DNA of 64,000 bases from positions 75,874,687 to 75,938,686 of the forward strand of contig OZ038382.1 of assembly GCA_964036045.1 (NCBI GenBank), given 5' to 3'. Under the pieces are notes generated by a model that was given only the letters and a program-made list of their open reading frames with translations, was not told the DNA's origin and did no database searches. The position numbers and the translations under genes were made by a program. This DNA comes from Eutreptiella sp. 'Long Island Sound 2002'. Its lineage: Eukaryota; Euglenozoa; Euglenophyceae; Eutreptiales; Eutreptiaceae. Shown here piece after piece: positions 46,268-55,838 of this stretch (the first letter of the stretch is position 1; every line of letters begins with the position of its first letter).

Positions 46268-46888
46268 GGTTGGCCTGCGCCGACCACCGTCCATGAATTG
46301 GACAATTTATTGGGTTGTGTGGGTTTTACCAGCAGTTTGTCAAAAGATTTCAGGCTGTAGCGGCCCCTCTAACCGCGATGTTTAAAGCAGACTTCGAGTG
46401 GGAGTGTACAGCCGTGCACCAAGCTGCCTTCGACAAGCTGAAGCAAGCAATGATCAATGCGACACATCTGAGTGCCATCAACCCCCGACAGCTGTACCAT
46501 CTGTATACGGATGCTTCGAAGTAATTGCGTGGGGGCCACGCTATCACAACGATTTGCGCATGGGAAGTACAAGGGACATCTTCGACCTATTGCCTTTATG
46601 TCACGGAAGATGCGGCCTTATGAAACTCGATACCCGATCGGAGAACAGGAGTGGTTGGCCATCGTGCTAGCCCTGAAGCAGTGGTGTCATCTTCTTCGAG
46701 GACCACAGCAGGTACACGTGCACGCTGACCACGAAAGCCTTCGTTATCTTAAAAGATGTCCTCGACCGCTGACACCACGACAAGCATGCTGGTCCCAGTT
46801 CCTCCAGGAATACAACCTCACATTGTGGTATGTACCGGGTCTTGGGAATGCGGCAGCAGATGCCTGTTCCCTACTAACATTGCGATAA
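46268..46888 (+). pseudogene. pol: Ty3/gypsy RNase H
   Basis: A frameshift near 46310 moves coding to another frame for about 200 bases (CGFYQQFVKRFQAVAAPL and LYHLYTDASK, the first RNase H Asp), then back to the pol frame: GHLRPIAFMSRKMRPYETRY, EQEWLAIVLALKQW, VHADHESLRYL and YVPGLGNAAADA. The acidic catalytic residues (D, E, D, D) are visible. TAA at 46886 closes this part. Confidence 0.85.
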
Positions 46889-48937
46889 TTGATGGACATC
46901 GAGAATGCTACACGCACACGGGCCTTCGTGGTACCTTTGGTCGAGAGCTGGGTCGCATCTGAAGGAGAACCTGTCCATGAGTTCCTACACGTGCTTGAAG
47001 ACTCGTTTTCACACGACGAAGTATGGCCCCAGCCGTACGACCACCAGTATGTGTCACTCCGAAGTGGACGCTCCGTAGGGAAAGATCCTGATGTTGACAT
47101 CGACGCTGAACCAGCACTCCAATCTGGCACAGATCTAGCCGTCGAGCCGGAGGAACTGGAGTCACTGCCAACTGATGAGGCCCCAGCCGAAGATTCACAC
47201 GACCCTGCAGCACGCCTCTACGACGCTAGCAATTAAATACCAGACACGTCAACTGACATCGATAACCTTCCCGAGGCGGACATGGACCGTTTCCTTCGAG
47301 TCACCTTTGGCAAAGAACTTCGATATGCTCCGACCTTTACGGAGTTGATTTGCTGTTGATGCCACCGAGATGGTGCACTAAAGCCAATATCCTTACCCAA
47401 GGTTGGGCTTAAAACGCCGTACCCCTCAAGTCTTAAGGGCACACACCATCGAGTACACCGACACTACCAATGCAAGGATTTGACTTCGACAGCAGTGCGA
47501 GCAGCAGCATATCGAGAAGACCCACATACAAGGCACATTTATGAGATGGCCGTCCAAAGCCCTACGGCACGACACCAACTCCGAGACAGCAACCTGTTCT
47601 TCGATGACGGCAAGTTCTTCCACTTGTCCACAGTGGGCAAGCGTGTGCTTGTACCTCGAATGCTCGTCACCTCCATTGTGGCCATGTACCACAAGTCTGA
47701 GTTTTACGGCCATTCGGGAGTACTTCGCACGATGGCATTGATGAAACGCGACTATGTCTTCTCCCATCTTCGACATTACGTGGAGCGTTACATGTTGAGT
47801 TGCGATGTGTGTCAAGCGGCTAAGTCACGGCCTGTCGACACTGCCAGGCAGCCCAGAGCCTTGCCAGTGCCCGACATCAAATGGCATAGCATGTCCGTCG
47901 TTTGGGTTTCAAGACTACCTCCGACCACGCGAGGCCACAATGCCATCATGACTGTGGTCGACCAGTTTTCGAAACGTGGAATCTTCATCCCTTGCCGCAA
48001 GGATATGACAACCGATGACCTCGTTTACGTGTTCTTACGTGGAGTGAACCGACTCCAAGGGTGCCCTTGACAAATTGTTTCCGCTTTAGACAAGCTGTTC
48101 GAGTCCCTGTTGTGGCAAGAGTTGGCACACCGTTTCAGAATTGAGATGCATCAGACGGTAGCCAACTGCTGTGGAGGCAACGGCCTAGCGGAGCGCAGCA
48201 ACCAGTCTATCCTTCAACGTTTGCGGACACACGGCATCTTCGGCAACAACGAGTGGGATGTAGATCTTCTGTTTGCTGAGATTCATTTCAACAACCTGAC
48301 ATCCAACAGTCTTCGACTGTCTCCGTTGGAGATTGATGAGGGACATATACCCCACTTTCCGTTGGATTTTCTCCAAACGACTTCTCATGCACATGAACCT
48401 TCGACCTGAAATGATTACATGCATCGAGGTGAACGTACCTTGGATTCTGTGCGCGTCATAATGGCTGAGGAACGCCGACGCCACATGCATGTGGTTCTGC
48501 AAATGAACCGACACGTTCGAGTCCTTGAGGTGGGAAGGCGATGCTGGGTGTTAGTACCTGAATATCGGCACAAGAAAAAACTCGATGTTGTTTGGTGTGG
48601 CCCGTACAAAGTTTTTGAGGTGCTCAAGAAGGGCGAGAATGTTAGACTGGACAACCCTGCCCCCTTCAATGGGTTGTCCGTTTTCAATCGCGACACCATA
48701 AAGCCCTGCATCCACCAGGAGGAACAACCATTGTGGGAATTCCCGATGCCACCTGTCAAGACCGGAGCTTCCCCTGGACTTGTTAAGATTCTGGCTAGAC
48801 GTCGAGTGGGATCCAGAAAACCCTGTATCGCTTCCAATCGACCTTCACCTCCCGAGCATCACGGTCGAACGTCATCAATATTGACGAGGAGAATGGCGAT
48901 GGCAACGACGATGGTAACGCTGCAGAAGCCCCTGTGA
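46889..48937 (+). pseudogene. pol: Ty3/gypsy integrase, catalytic residues altered
   Basis: An acidic linker (46889-47236) precedes the zinc domain: HKSEFYGHSGVLRTMALM with SCDVCQAAK (HHCC). The core follows: SMSVVWVSRLPPTTRGHNAI, where the first catalytic Asp expected before the tryptophan is Val; QIVSALDKLFES, where the second Asp of the usual SD motif is Ala; and GLAERSNQ, with the Glu present. TGA at 48068 and at 48407 interrupt the frame. The C-terminal GPY/F-type domain is present (WCGPYKVFEVLK). It could not catalyse integration as it stands. Confidence 0.85.
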
Positions 48938-49386
48938 CATCCACCTCAGCTCACTGCTGTCCATCAGTTACGTCAGCGCCAGCCCGACCGAGCCGATCAC
49001 TGACACCGTTGCCAGCACACCCGAACTACAGTCAATCGGCCTACGCGGGCAGCTCGAAAGGCAAAGGAGACAACCCCTCGTCCAAAGGAGGCAAAGGAGC
49101 TTTGAGTCTCCTCGAAGGTGTGTCCTCCCGGGAAATATTTGCCAGATTTGCACCAAGTGGTCGCATCATCATGGCAAGAGGCACGACAGGCTTAGGGATA
49201 CTCAAACGAGCCCTGGCCAACTGGCCTATCTTGGAATCGACCCGGGAAGGAGGACCCCCAACCGACATGGACGCCAAACTTTGTAAGTTGCGTGGGTGCC
49301 CTCCTCCAGACGAAGCCCAATACCTTCGACAGCAATGCAAAAACTTTTGGGAGCCTGATGCTCAGTCCGATTCTTCGGAGGAATGA
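48938..49386 (+). CDS. Extra 3' open frame in the Ty3/gypsy element
   Basis: A frame of about 150 codons overlapping the end of pol by a few bases. It is Ser/Pro/Gly/Lys-rich at first (SSKGKGDNPSSKGGKGALSL), then has a more ordered stretch (REIFARFAPSGRIIMARGTT, LGILKRALANWPILES) and an acidic Ser-rich end. It may be the C-terminal extension of integrase displaced by a frameshift, or an additional protein. There is no transmembrane segment, so it is not envelope-like. Confidence 0.4.
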
Positions 49387-50034
49387 TTTGACACATGTAC
49401 GGAGTGGTTCCATGCAGAGGAAGACGAGGATCTGACTTGCTATACGGGATACGACTGATTCCCTTGTTCTGTTCAGTGCCCGTTGGAACGAATCATCGGT
49501 CAACAATTCGTTGAGGGGAGAGCCTAATGCCCCCAAGAACGAATCATGGGTCGACCAATCATGGGAGTCGAGCGCTCCAAAAATTCAAGCTTCTACTCCA
49601 ACCAACCAATCCACTTCCTAAATCGAAGAAGACACCTACGACGATGGCACCTACAACGACGGCACGTACGACGATGGTATCTACGATGATGGCAACGTGG
49701 GGAATTCGTACGCCATGCAGGCTTGGTCTTTTTCGAGTCAAACCGCAACAAGTCGAAGAGCGCACAGCCATGCTGTGGGTAGCGCCGTACCCTGGCGAGG
49801 CTTCTGCAGCTTCATCCAAGACGCGGTCAGTGGAAAAGTCGAGCACTGCGCGTGAATGAGGCGCTGATGACAGGTGTACTCTGCACTCGACCCTAGTCTG
49901 TGGGTTTCGATCACCATTATGTTTCAGGAAACCAGCACATGTCGAGGTCCAGGAAAAACATTTTCCGCCCAATGTGTGTTCAGCCTCCAACAGTGCGGCG
50001 CCCACCCGGACGAGTGAGAGGTCTTCAAGGTCTC
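49387..50034 (+). other. Ty3/gypsy 3' internal region
   Basis: About 650 bases up to the polypurine tract. They contain CGAATCAT(C/G)GGT repeats at about 49490 and 49540 and degenerate ACGACGATGGxACCTACGAC repeats at 49632-49695. No domain is recognised. Confidence 0.4.
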
Positions 50035-50046
50035 AGGGGGGGGTAG
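50035..50046 (+). other. Polypurine tract
   Basis: AGGGGGGGG followed by TAG lies directly before the 3' LTR, the expected position for plus-strand priming. Confidence 0.7.
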
Positions 50047-50311
50047 TGTTGTGGTTTTTAGCAGCACCAGTGCAGCGAGCGCGCGAACACGCGACCGCAC
50101 TGCAATCTGCGAATACATATGAAAGATCGAGATGCCAGTTGCTGTGAACGAAAGGGTGTATGATACTTCGATATCTTTGAACACGGTTTTTGTCTTCAAA
50201 TTGGTGAACTGGGTACGATTTGGAGCTCCGCCAAAAGATCCTGCGCAAAAGGGGTTTGTCGTATTTTGGGATTTTCGAGAAACAGGACAGTTCTCAAGTT
50301 AAACCACAACA
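50047..50311 (+). repeat. 3' LTR
   Basis: 265 bp, beginning TGTTGTGGTTT and ending AAACCACAACA (11-bp perfect inverted ends). CACA follows as the target duplication. About 92 per cent identical to the 5' LTR by eye. Confidence 0.95.
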
Positions 50312-50315
50312 CACA

Positions 50316-51290
50316 AGCTGTTTTCGCCCCTCGATGGGTCGAAAATGAAAAATCTTGCAAAAGAAAAATTTGATGTTGTGACCGCTCACTATGATGAAAT
50401 ATGCTACGTAAAGCTTCTTTCAGCCCCTCTTTATGTGTTTTTTTTCCTATTTGGGTGTTGGCGTGTGGGGGGGGCTCCAAGGGGTCTAGGGCACAACCTG
50501 CTTATGTAGTTTACCAACCTTTGCAACTGAAAAATGGAGATTTCCAAAACTGATTTTTTTATAATCTTACCATCGATAATGATCAAACGGCCTATGTAAA
50601 GCATCTGTTAGCCCCTCTTGATGTGTTTTTCACCCCATTTGGGTGTTGGGGGGAGGCGGGTTCCCAAGGGGGCCAGGGCACAACCTTCTTATGCAGTTTT
50701 CCAGCCTCGGCAACTCAAACATGGAAAGTTCTAAGACGAATCTTTTCAATATTGTTACCTTCCAAAATGATCAAATATCTTATGTGAAGCATGATTTGGC
50801 CCCCCTTCATTTTTTTGTACCCTATTTGGGTGTTTTGAGCTGAGGAGGGGCTCCCAAGGGAGCCGGGGCACAACCTGCTTATGCAGCTTTCCAGCCTTGG
50901 CAGCTCAAAAAAGAAATTTCCAAAACTAATGTTTTTGATACTCTGACAATCCAAAATGGTCAAATATCCTATGTACGGCATGTTTTAGCCACTCTTTATG
51001 TTCTTTTCACCCTGCCTGGGTGTCAGGGGGCGGGGGTGGGGCTCCCAAGTGGTCTAGGGCACAACCTGCTTATGCATTTTTACGGCCTCGGCAGCTCAAA
51101 AATGGAATTTTCGGAAACTGATCTTTTTGATACTCTCACAATCCAAAATGATCAAATATCCTATGTAAAGCAACGTTTTGGCCCCTCTTTATGTGTTTTT
51201 CACCCAGTTTGGGTGTTTTGCGGGGGGATCTCCCAAGGGGTCTAGGGCCCAACCTGCTTATGTAGTTTACCCGCCTCGGCAGCTCAAACA
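50316..51290 (+). repeat. ~190-bp satellite, about five copies
   Basis: GGGCACAACCTGCTTATG recurs at about 50487, 50678, 50870, 51056 and 51246 (spacing 186-192). Each unit contains AAAATGGAxATTTCCxAAACTGAT, a central ATGATCAAATATCCTATGTAAAGC, CCCCTCTTTATGTGTTTTTCACCC and TTTGGGTGTT, followed by a G-rich stretch. The last unit stops within CGCCTCGGCAGCTCAAACATG and passes straight into the decamer array. Confidence 0.85.
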
Positions 51291-51640
51291 TGAGGGCCTA
51301 TGTGGACCTATGGGGGCCTATGCAGAACTACGAGGGCTTATGGGGGCCTTTGGGGACTTACGGGGACCTATGGGCAGCTAGCGGGGCCTATGGGGACGTG
51401 CCAGGGCCTATGCGGAACCATCGGCACCTATGGAGACTTCAAGGGGCCTATGGGCACGGATGGGGGCCTATGTGGAAATTAGCCACCCCTATGGAATCCT
51501 ACGGGGCCTCTGGTACATTTTGTACACCCATTGGCACCTATGGGGACAGGTGGGGGCCTATGGGCACCTTCAGGGACACATAAGCACCTATGAGGGCCTA
51601 TGAAGACCTATCAGGGCTCATGCGGACCTATGGGGTGGGG
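51291..51640 (+). repeat. Second block of the TATGGGGACC decamer family
   Basis: About 35 degenerate copies of the decamer that fills 7.4-14.4 kb (GGGGCCTATGTGGACCTATG...). It is more divergent than the main array. It starts directly at the end of the 190-bp satellite and ends at GGGGTGGGGGCCG. Confidence 0.85.
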
Positions 51641-51907
51641 GCCGTTGGAAGGCAGCAATGTGGCTGTGGTCTTTCAGTTGTTGTGTTTGCACTACCATTT
51701 TGATTTGCCATTGCATGCATGTTTTGATTAGATTGGAGAGATGAGTTGGGAAAGAGTCCGAGGATTCGCGAAGCTCTAACTATAGGGGCCTGATATGTAG
51801 CTTGAACGCATCCCTAAGGATTATATGAGGCACTAAAGTGTTGTCGGAGTAGCTCCTTTTCTTTATTGTTAGCTATATTGGTCCGTGGAACAACTATTTA
51901 TTTGTTG

Positions 51908-52006
<99 letters not shown>

Positions 52007-52677
52007 CTACATGAAATCTGAAAAGTGATCCACAGCAGACAGTACTTTTGATATTTCCCCGAAATGGTTTCATTTGACCAGTTTTTAACCACATCTTTCA
52101 ATTCAGCATGAAATTCCGGTCATTTTGACTATAATATTGCAGTTTACAAGTTTTTGCCCTGAAATGGTGTTTTCGGGTGTGTGCCCTGACCTGGGTATGC
52201 GCAGTGCCTACCGAGTGCTGGGTCACCAAACTTCAATGACAGAACATACAGGAAAATTATTGGGAGTGATTCTTGATGTTTTTCTACCTATTTGTTTGAC
52301 GGGGAATCCATCTATGATATTTGTTTTCTTCCAATTTGCACTCTTTCAAAGATCCAATTTCTTCTGAGCAGCTGAAGTCCTGCAGAGCAATACACTGAGT
52401 TGCAGGCAAACCAACACACAGGTAAACAAGTGCACAGATGTCCCAGACCAGCACCAAGCGTGCAGAAGCTTTGTGCATGTAAATACAGTTATTAAGCTGT
52501 GTTTCTGGTACTGCAGCCCCATCAGTCTTACGTGAACATGATTCATATTCCGCTTGCTGCACTTGGGATCGCTCATGGTTGAGTTCTGGATTTTCTGCAT
52601 ATTATGGTTTAGAAGCTGCAGGAGAACAAAGATTGGATTTTGGGAAAGTATTTCAAGTTGCAAAGGCAAGAATTCAC
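51641..52677. other. Non-coding interval with (TA)n
   Basis: A (TA)n run of about 94 bp lies at 51909-52002. The surrounding AT-rich DNA has no recognisable gene. Confidence 0.7.
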
Positions 52678-52752
52678 AGGGGGCATCAATTTCGTGCACA
52701 GCCATTTGAACACCGACCCCCCCCCCTTCCTGCAAGGATCAGATCTACATGC
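52678..52752 (+). repeat. Leader motif shared with 14.37 kb
   Basis: GGGGGCATCAATTTCGTGCAC, CCATTTGAACACCGA, a run of about 9 C, TTCCTGCAAGGATCAGAT. It matches 14373-14445 in order and spacing and precedes GC-rich coding-like DNA. Confidence 0.6.
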
Positions 52753-55378
52753 CTGGGGGTTTCTCAGGACACCTCTGCGGCGCACGTTTCCCGCTGTGGA
52801 TCATTGGACGCAACTCCATGACCCCGTGGGAAGCGCGTATTGTGGGCGCAGACTGGGCCCCGAAGTGGAGCCCGTGGTGCGCGACCATGCGCTCTCCAGA
52901 AGCCACAGCAGAACGATACCCCGCCATCCCGCTGGAGGGCTGGGGACCACACACCCGGCCGCGGCCCACAACGATCCGGGGGGCAGGCCCGGGGCACCCG
53001 TGGGACGCCGAAGCCGGGGTGTGGTTCTGTACAGCCCCAGAGCCCCATACAGGATGGCGGGGCGATTTATTCTCGCCCCTACGGAAGCCTATCCCCCCCC
53101 GGCTCGTACTGCACGCAGGAAACATACTACAGGCCACACAAATACGTGGGTGGGAACGGGACGCAGCCACCATCCGGTGGCTCCCCCCCGAAGAGGGGGG
53201 ACACCCAGCTCACGGTGGCGCACTTCCAAAAGGCGGGGGGGCTGTACGACAATGCCCTGTCCCGCCTGGGCGGCCACCCAGGGCCCTTCCTCCTCATGCT
53301 CTACTCCAACCTTGCTGCCGCGCTACGCCGCGAGCTGGACCACCAAGTGGAAGCCAGAGTTTGCTGGGAGGCAGTCGCCGACGGTGCCCTGCTGGCCCTC
53401 CCCCACCGGAATGGTTCCGCTGGGCACTGATGGGACGCCATCTTACCCCACCTCGACGGGCACCATACCTATATGTCAGCCGCCACGGAGCACCCCTACC
53501 AAGAGTGGGACGAACTCATCGCGGCCTTGACGACCAGGGGGTGCACCCCACCAACACACGGGAGACAGTCCGGGAGAAGACACTCGGCAGAGACGACCGG
53601 CGCTGCGTCCGCGCCCGCCACCTGGAGCTTCGAGACTCCCTTCCCTGATGCTGGGATGACCTTTGGCTGCGGCTCGGCCCGTGGTCCCTGGCCTCCCACA
53701 GTGACCTCCCCAGGGCACGCAGGTACCAACAGGTGTACGCGGTGCTCCCAGGTGGCCGCATGCCCCTGGGCGGAGCCACCCCCAGGCCCGCGGTGGCGCA
53801 CGGAGGAGGAGGCACTGCAACGGCACATCAAGGAGGCCTGGACCCCCTCGCACGACCAGGCGGGCCACGCGGGTGCTGCCCTCCTATTGATCCACGTGCA
53901 CCTGAGGCACCTCATGTCCGTTGCACACTTGTCGCACGTGTTCAGGAATTAGTCACAACCAGACACCGCGCATTGCAGGCCCCATATCGCAATAACCCGC
54001 GGTCGGGGGTCCGGGCCAACAAATGCACGGGCCCGCCGCGGGGTGCAAGAGGCGGGCACGCGGGACCTGGTGGCAGGCGTGCCGGCGGAGGCGCACGCGG
54101 CGCCTACCGCGCTCTCGCAAGACCCGGCGGGCAGCGTGAGAAACTTCCTCCATGAAGCTGCCCTGCCAGCCGGCCAGGCTCTGAATGCAATGCCGGCGCA
54201 CGGCCTAAGGAATCACCCGGCACCACGCACCCGCAACCAACCGCCACCCCAAGCCCCACGAGACAACAATACCCTCGAAACCCGGCAAGGGCCCACGGGC
54301 GACATCACCCCCTGACCCCGGTGCGGGCTGACCTGGAACCCCGCCCACACCGTGGCTCACCATCCCGGGCTACGGCACCCGTACCACCCGACTGCCCCCC
54401 GGCTCCGGGCCCGACCTCCACCCCGGCGCCAGCGCACGCCACCACCCCGCACGCCGATACACCAACGAGGACGCAGCGCCACGGGCCCCAGCCCACGGTG
54501 CCACAACCACAGGGACCAACACTGAACCACACCCTGGGCGGGGCGCGCCACCAGGCAACCATGGTCGGGCCGACTGGCGTACCGGCTGCGGTTAGAATGC
54601 AGGCAATAACCCATACCGCGAGCCGTGCACCACCAAGACCACGTGACCCGGAGACTCACCCAGAGGCACGGACCACGGGCGACAAAGGGGCGCTACCCAC
54701 ACCATCAGCCAGCCCACGATGGGGTAACTCCACGGAGAACGCCGGGGCCAGACCCCTGGAGGCGGCGGAAGGCAACACTCGCGAAGAACCCGACTGGCGG
54801 GGCGCCCAGCAAATGGCCGTCGTGGCCGCGGAAGAGGCAACCATCCCGGCGGCTCACCTTGCCGTCCATGAAATGCCCGCGACCCCCCCGACGCCCAGCG
54901 GCACCACCCGCCCACGGGCTGCCCACCACTCGGGGACAGAACTCTTGACGGACTCTGAGACAACGGGGACTGGCCGGCCCACCACGGATAAGGAGGGACC
55001 CAGGGACCAAGGACCCAACCTCCGGAGCACACGCCGGAGAACCCACTGGCGACGCCAACCCGCCAACGTCCACAACCAAGGGTGACAGCCCCCACCACAG
55101 CGCTGCTGCAGATCCAGGCCCTGACGCCCGGGCACCCCCCTCGGCCTCCCCCGAAACGACGGACGCCGCGGGGAGGGGCACCCTGCCGACAGGCTACCCG
55201 CCAGCCGGAGGCGGAGATATGCACCGTCCGCGCAACAGGGGGCACCGGACACACGGAGGCCGGAAGGCGGGGGCCCACGCCAACAGCTGACGATTCCCCG
55301 GTTGTGCTGCATGGGGAACGGACATAGGGGGCCGCCGGCGACACTAACCCACCGCAGCCCGCAACAGCGGAAGAATGT
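52749..55378 (+). pseudogene. GC-rich mobile-element ORF, left part (interrupted)
   Basis: The plus strand is GC-rich with protein-like stretches in two frames that must be joined: LTVAHFQKAGGLYDNALSRL and FLLMLYSNLAAALRRELDHQ in one, then, after a slip in a C run near 53411, EWFRWALMGRHLTPPRRAPY and DDRRCVRARHLELRDSLP in another, continuing past TGA at 53646 into WDDLWLRLGPWSLASHSDLP. From 54.1 kb the sequence is Pro/Thr/Arg-rich and apparently disordered. It shares the leader motif of the LINE A region, so it is probably ORF1 of a related non-LTR element, but no domain proves this. It ends at the insertion point at 55.38 kb. Confidence 0.4.
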
Positions 55379-55384
55379 GCCCAA

Positions 55385-55421
55385 CCCACTGCTACCCTAT
55401 GTGCTCATTTGGATCAGGTAC
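55385..55421 (+). repeat. Left terminal inverted repeat of the candidate transposon
   Basis: CCCACTGCTACCCTATGTGC then TCATTTGGATCAGGTAC. It pairs with 62736-62776 as an inverted copy: 31 bases from TGCTACC to GGTAC with two mismatches, plus a looser match outside. Preceded by GCCCAA. Confidence 0.7.
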
Positions 55422-55439
55422 TTCACACAGTGGTGTTAC

Positions 55440-55520
55440 CCGGTTTAACCCGGTTGAACTCGGAAGGGGCGCGGTTGAACCGCTGAACCGCGGTTGAACC
55501 GCGGTTGAACCACCGCCAGC
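55440..55520 (+). repeat. Left subterminal GGTTGAACC cluster
   Basis: At least five copies of GGTTGAAC(C/T) or CTGAACCG lie within 80 bases just inside the left inverted repeat. The motif GGTT-S-AACC is palindromic apart from its centre. Similar clusters lie at 59312-59335, 59512-59572, 60738-60795, 62225-62270 and 62657-62716. This is the pattern expected of transposase-binding subterminal repeats. Confidence 0.65.
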
Positions 55521-55616
55521 GCTGGCCGCGGCGGCTGCGCCAGCGGCGCGCGCTTCTCTGAACAAAATATTTGCTTAACCACCTGAAACTGACGCGTGAC
55601 AAACCTTTTTTAAAAA

Positions 55617-55838
55617 ATGTCCCACCACTGGCTGCAAGTGGTGAACGACCACTACAGCGGGTGGGGGGACCAACAGCTGGTGCACGACTTGTTCACCTTT
55701 TTTTGCACAAACGGCACGACAAAACGCCTATGGAAACAACTTGCTGACCGAATTGGTAACACACAGAGGGCTTCCAAACAGACAAAAAGGGCTACAAAAA
55801 AAGCTTTCACAGGATCTGACGCTGATGGGCACCTATGA
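55617..55838 (+). CDS. Small open frame inside the candidate transposon
   Basis: ATG in an A-rich context starts 73 codons: MSHHWLQVVNDHYSGWGDQQ, then LVHDLFTFFCTNGTTKRLWK and a Lys/Arg-rich end. The first part looks like a folded, helical protein; the last part could be a nuclear signal. It may be a first exon. No family recognised. Confidence 0.35.
   Translation: MSHHWLQVVNDHYSGWGDQQLVHDLFTFFCTNGTTKRLWKQLADRIGNTQRASKQTKRATKKAFTGSDADGHL

Larger units (their letters stand above)
42542..50311 (+). mobile_element. Ty3/gypsy LTR retrotransposon, complete ends, pseudogenised
   Basis: The element is 7.77 kb with two LTRs of 265 bp, a 4-bp target duplication CACA (42538-42541 and 50312-50315), a primer-binding site, a polypurine tract, and the domain order Gag, zinc knuckle, protease, RT, RNase H, integrase. 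Integrase after RNase H places it in the Ty3/gypsy group. The LTRs differ at about 22 of 265 positions by eye (about 8 per cent), so it is not recent. Stops and a frameshift break both gag and pol. It has no envelope-like gene. Confidence 0.95.

Noticed and set aside
42542-50311. Retrovirus with envelope gene
   Set aside because: The frame after integrase has no signal peptide or membrane segment; the element is a plain Ty3/gypsy retrotransposon.
52764-55389. Long reverse-strand open frames in the GC-rich region
   Set aside because: GC-rich DNA lacks stops on both strands; the plus frames show more protein-like sequence, and the minus ones are probably shadows.
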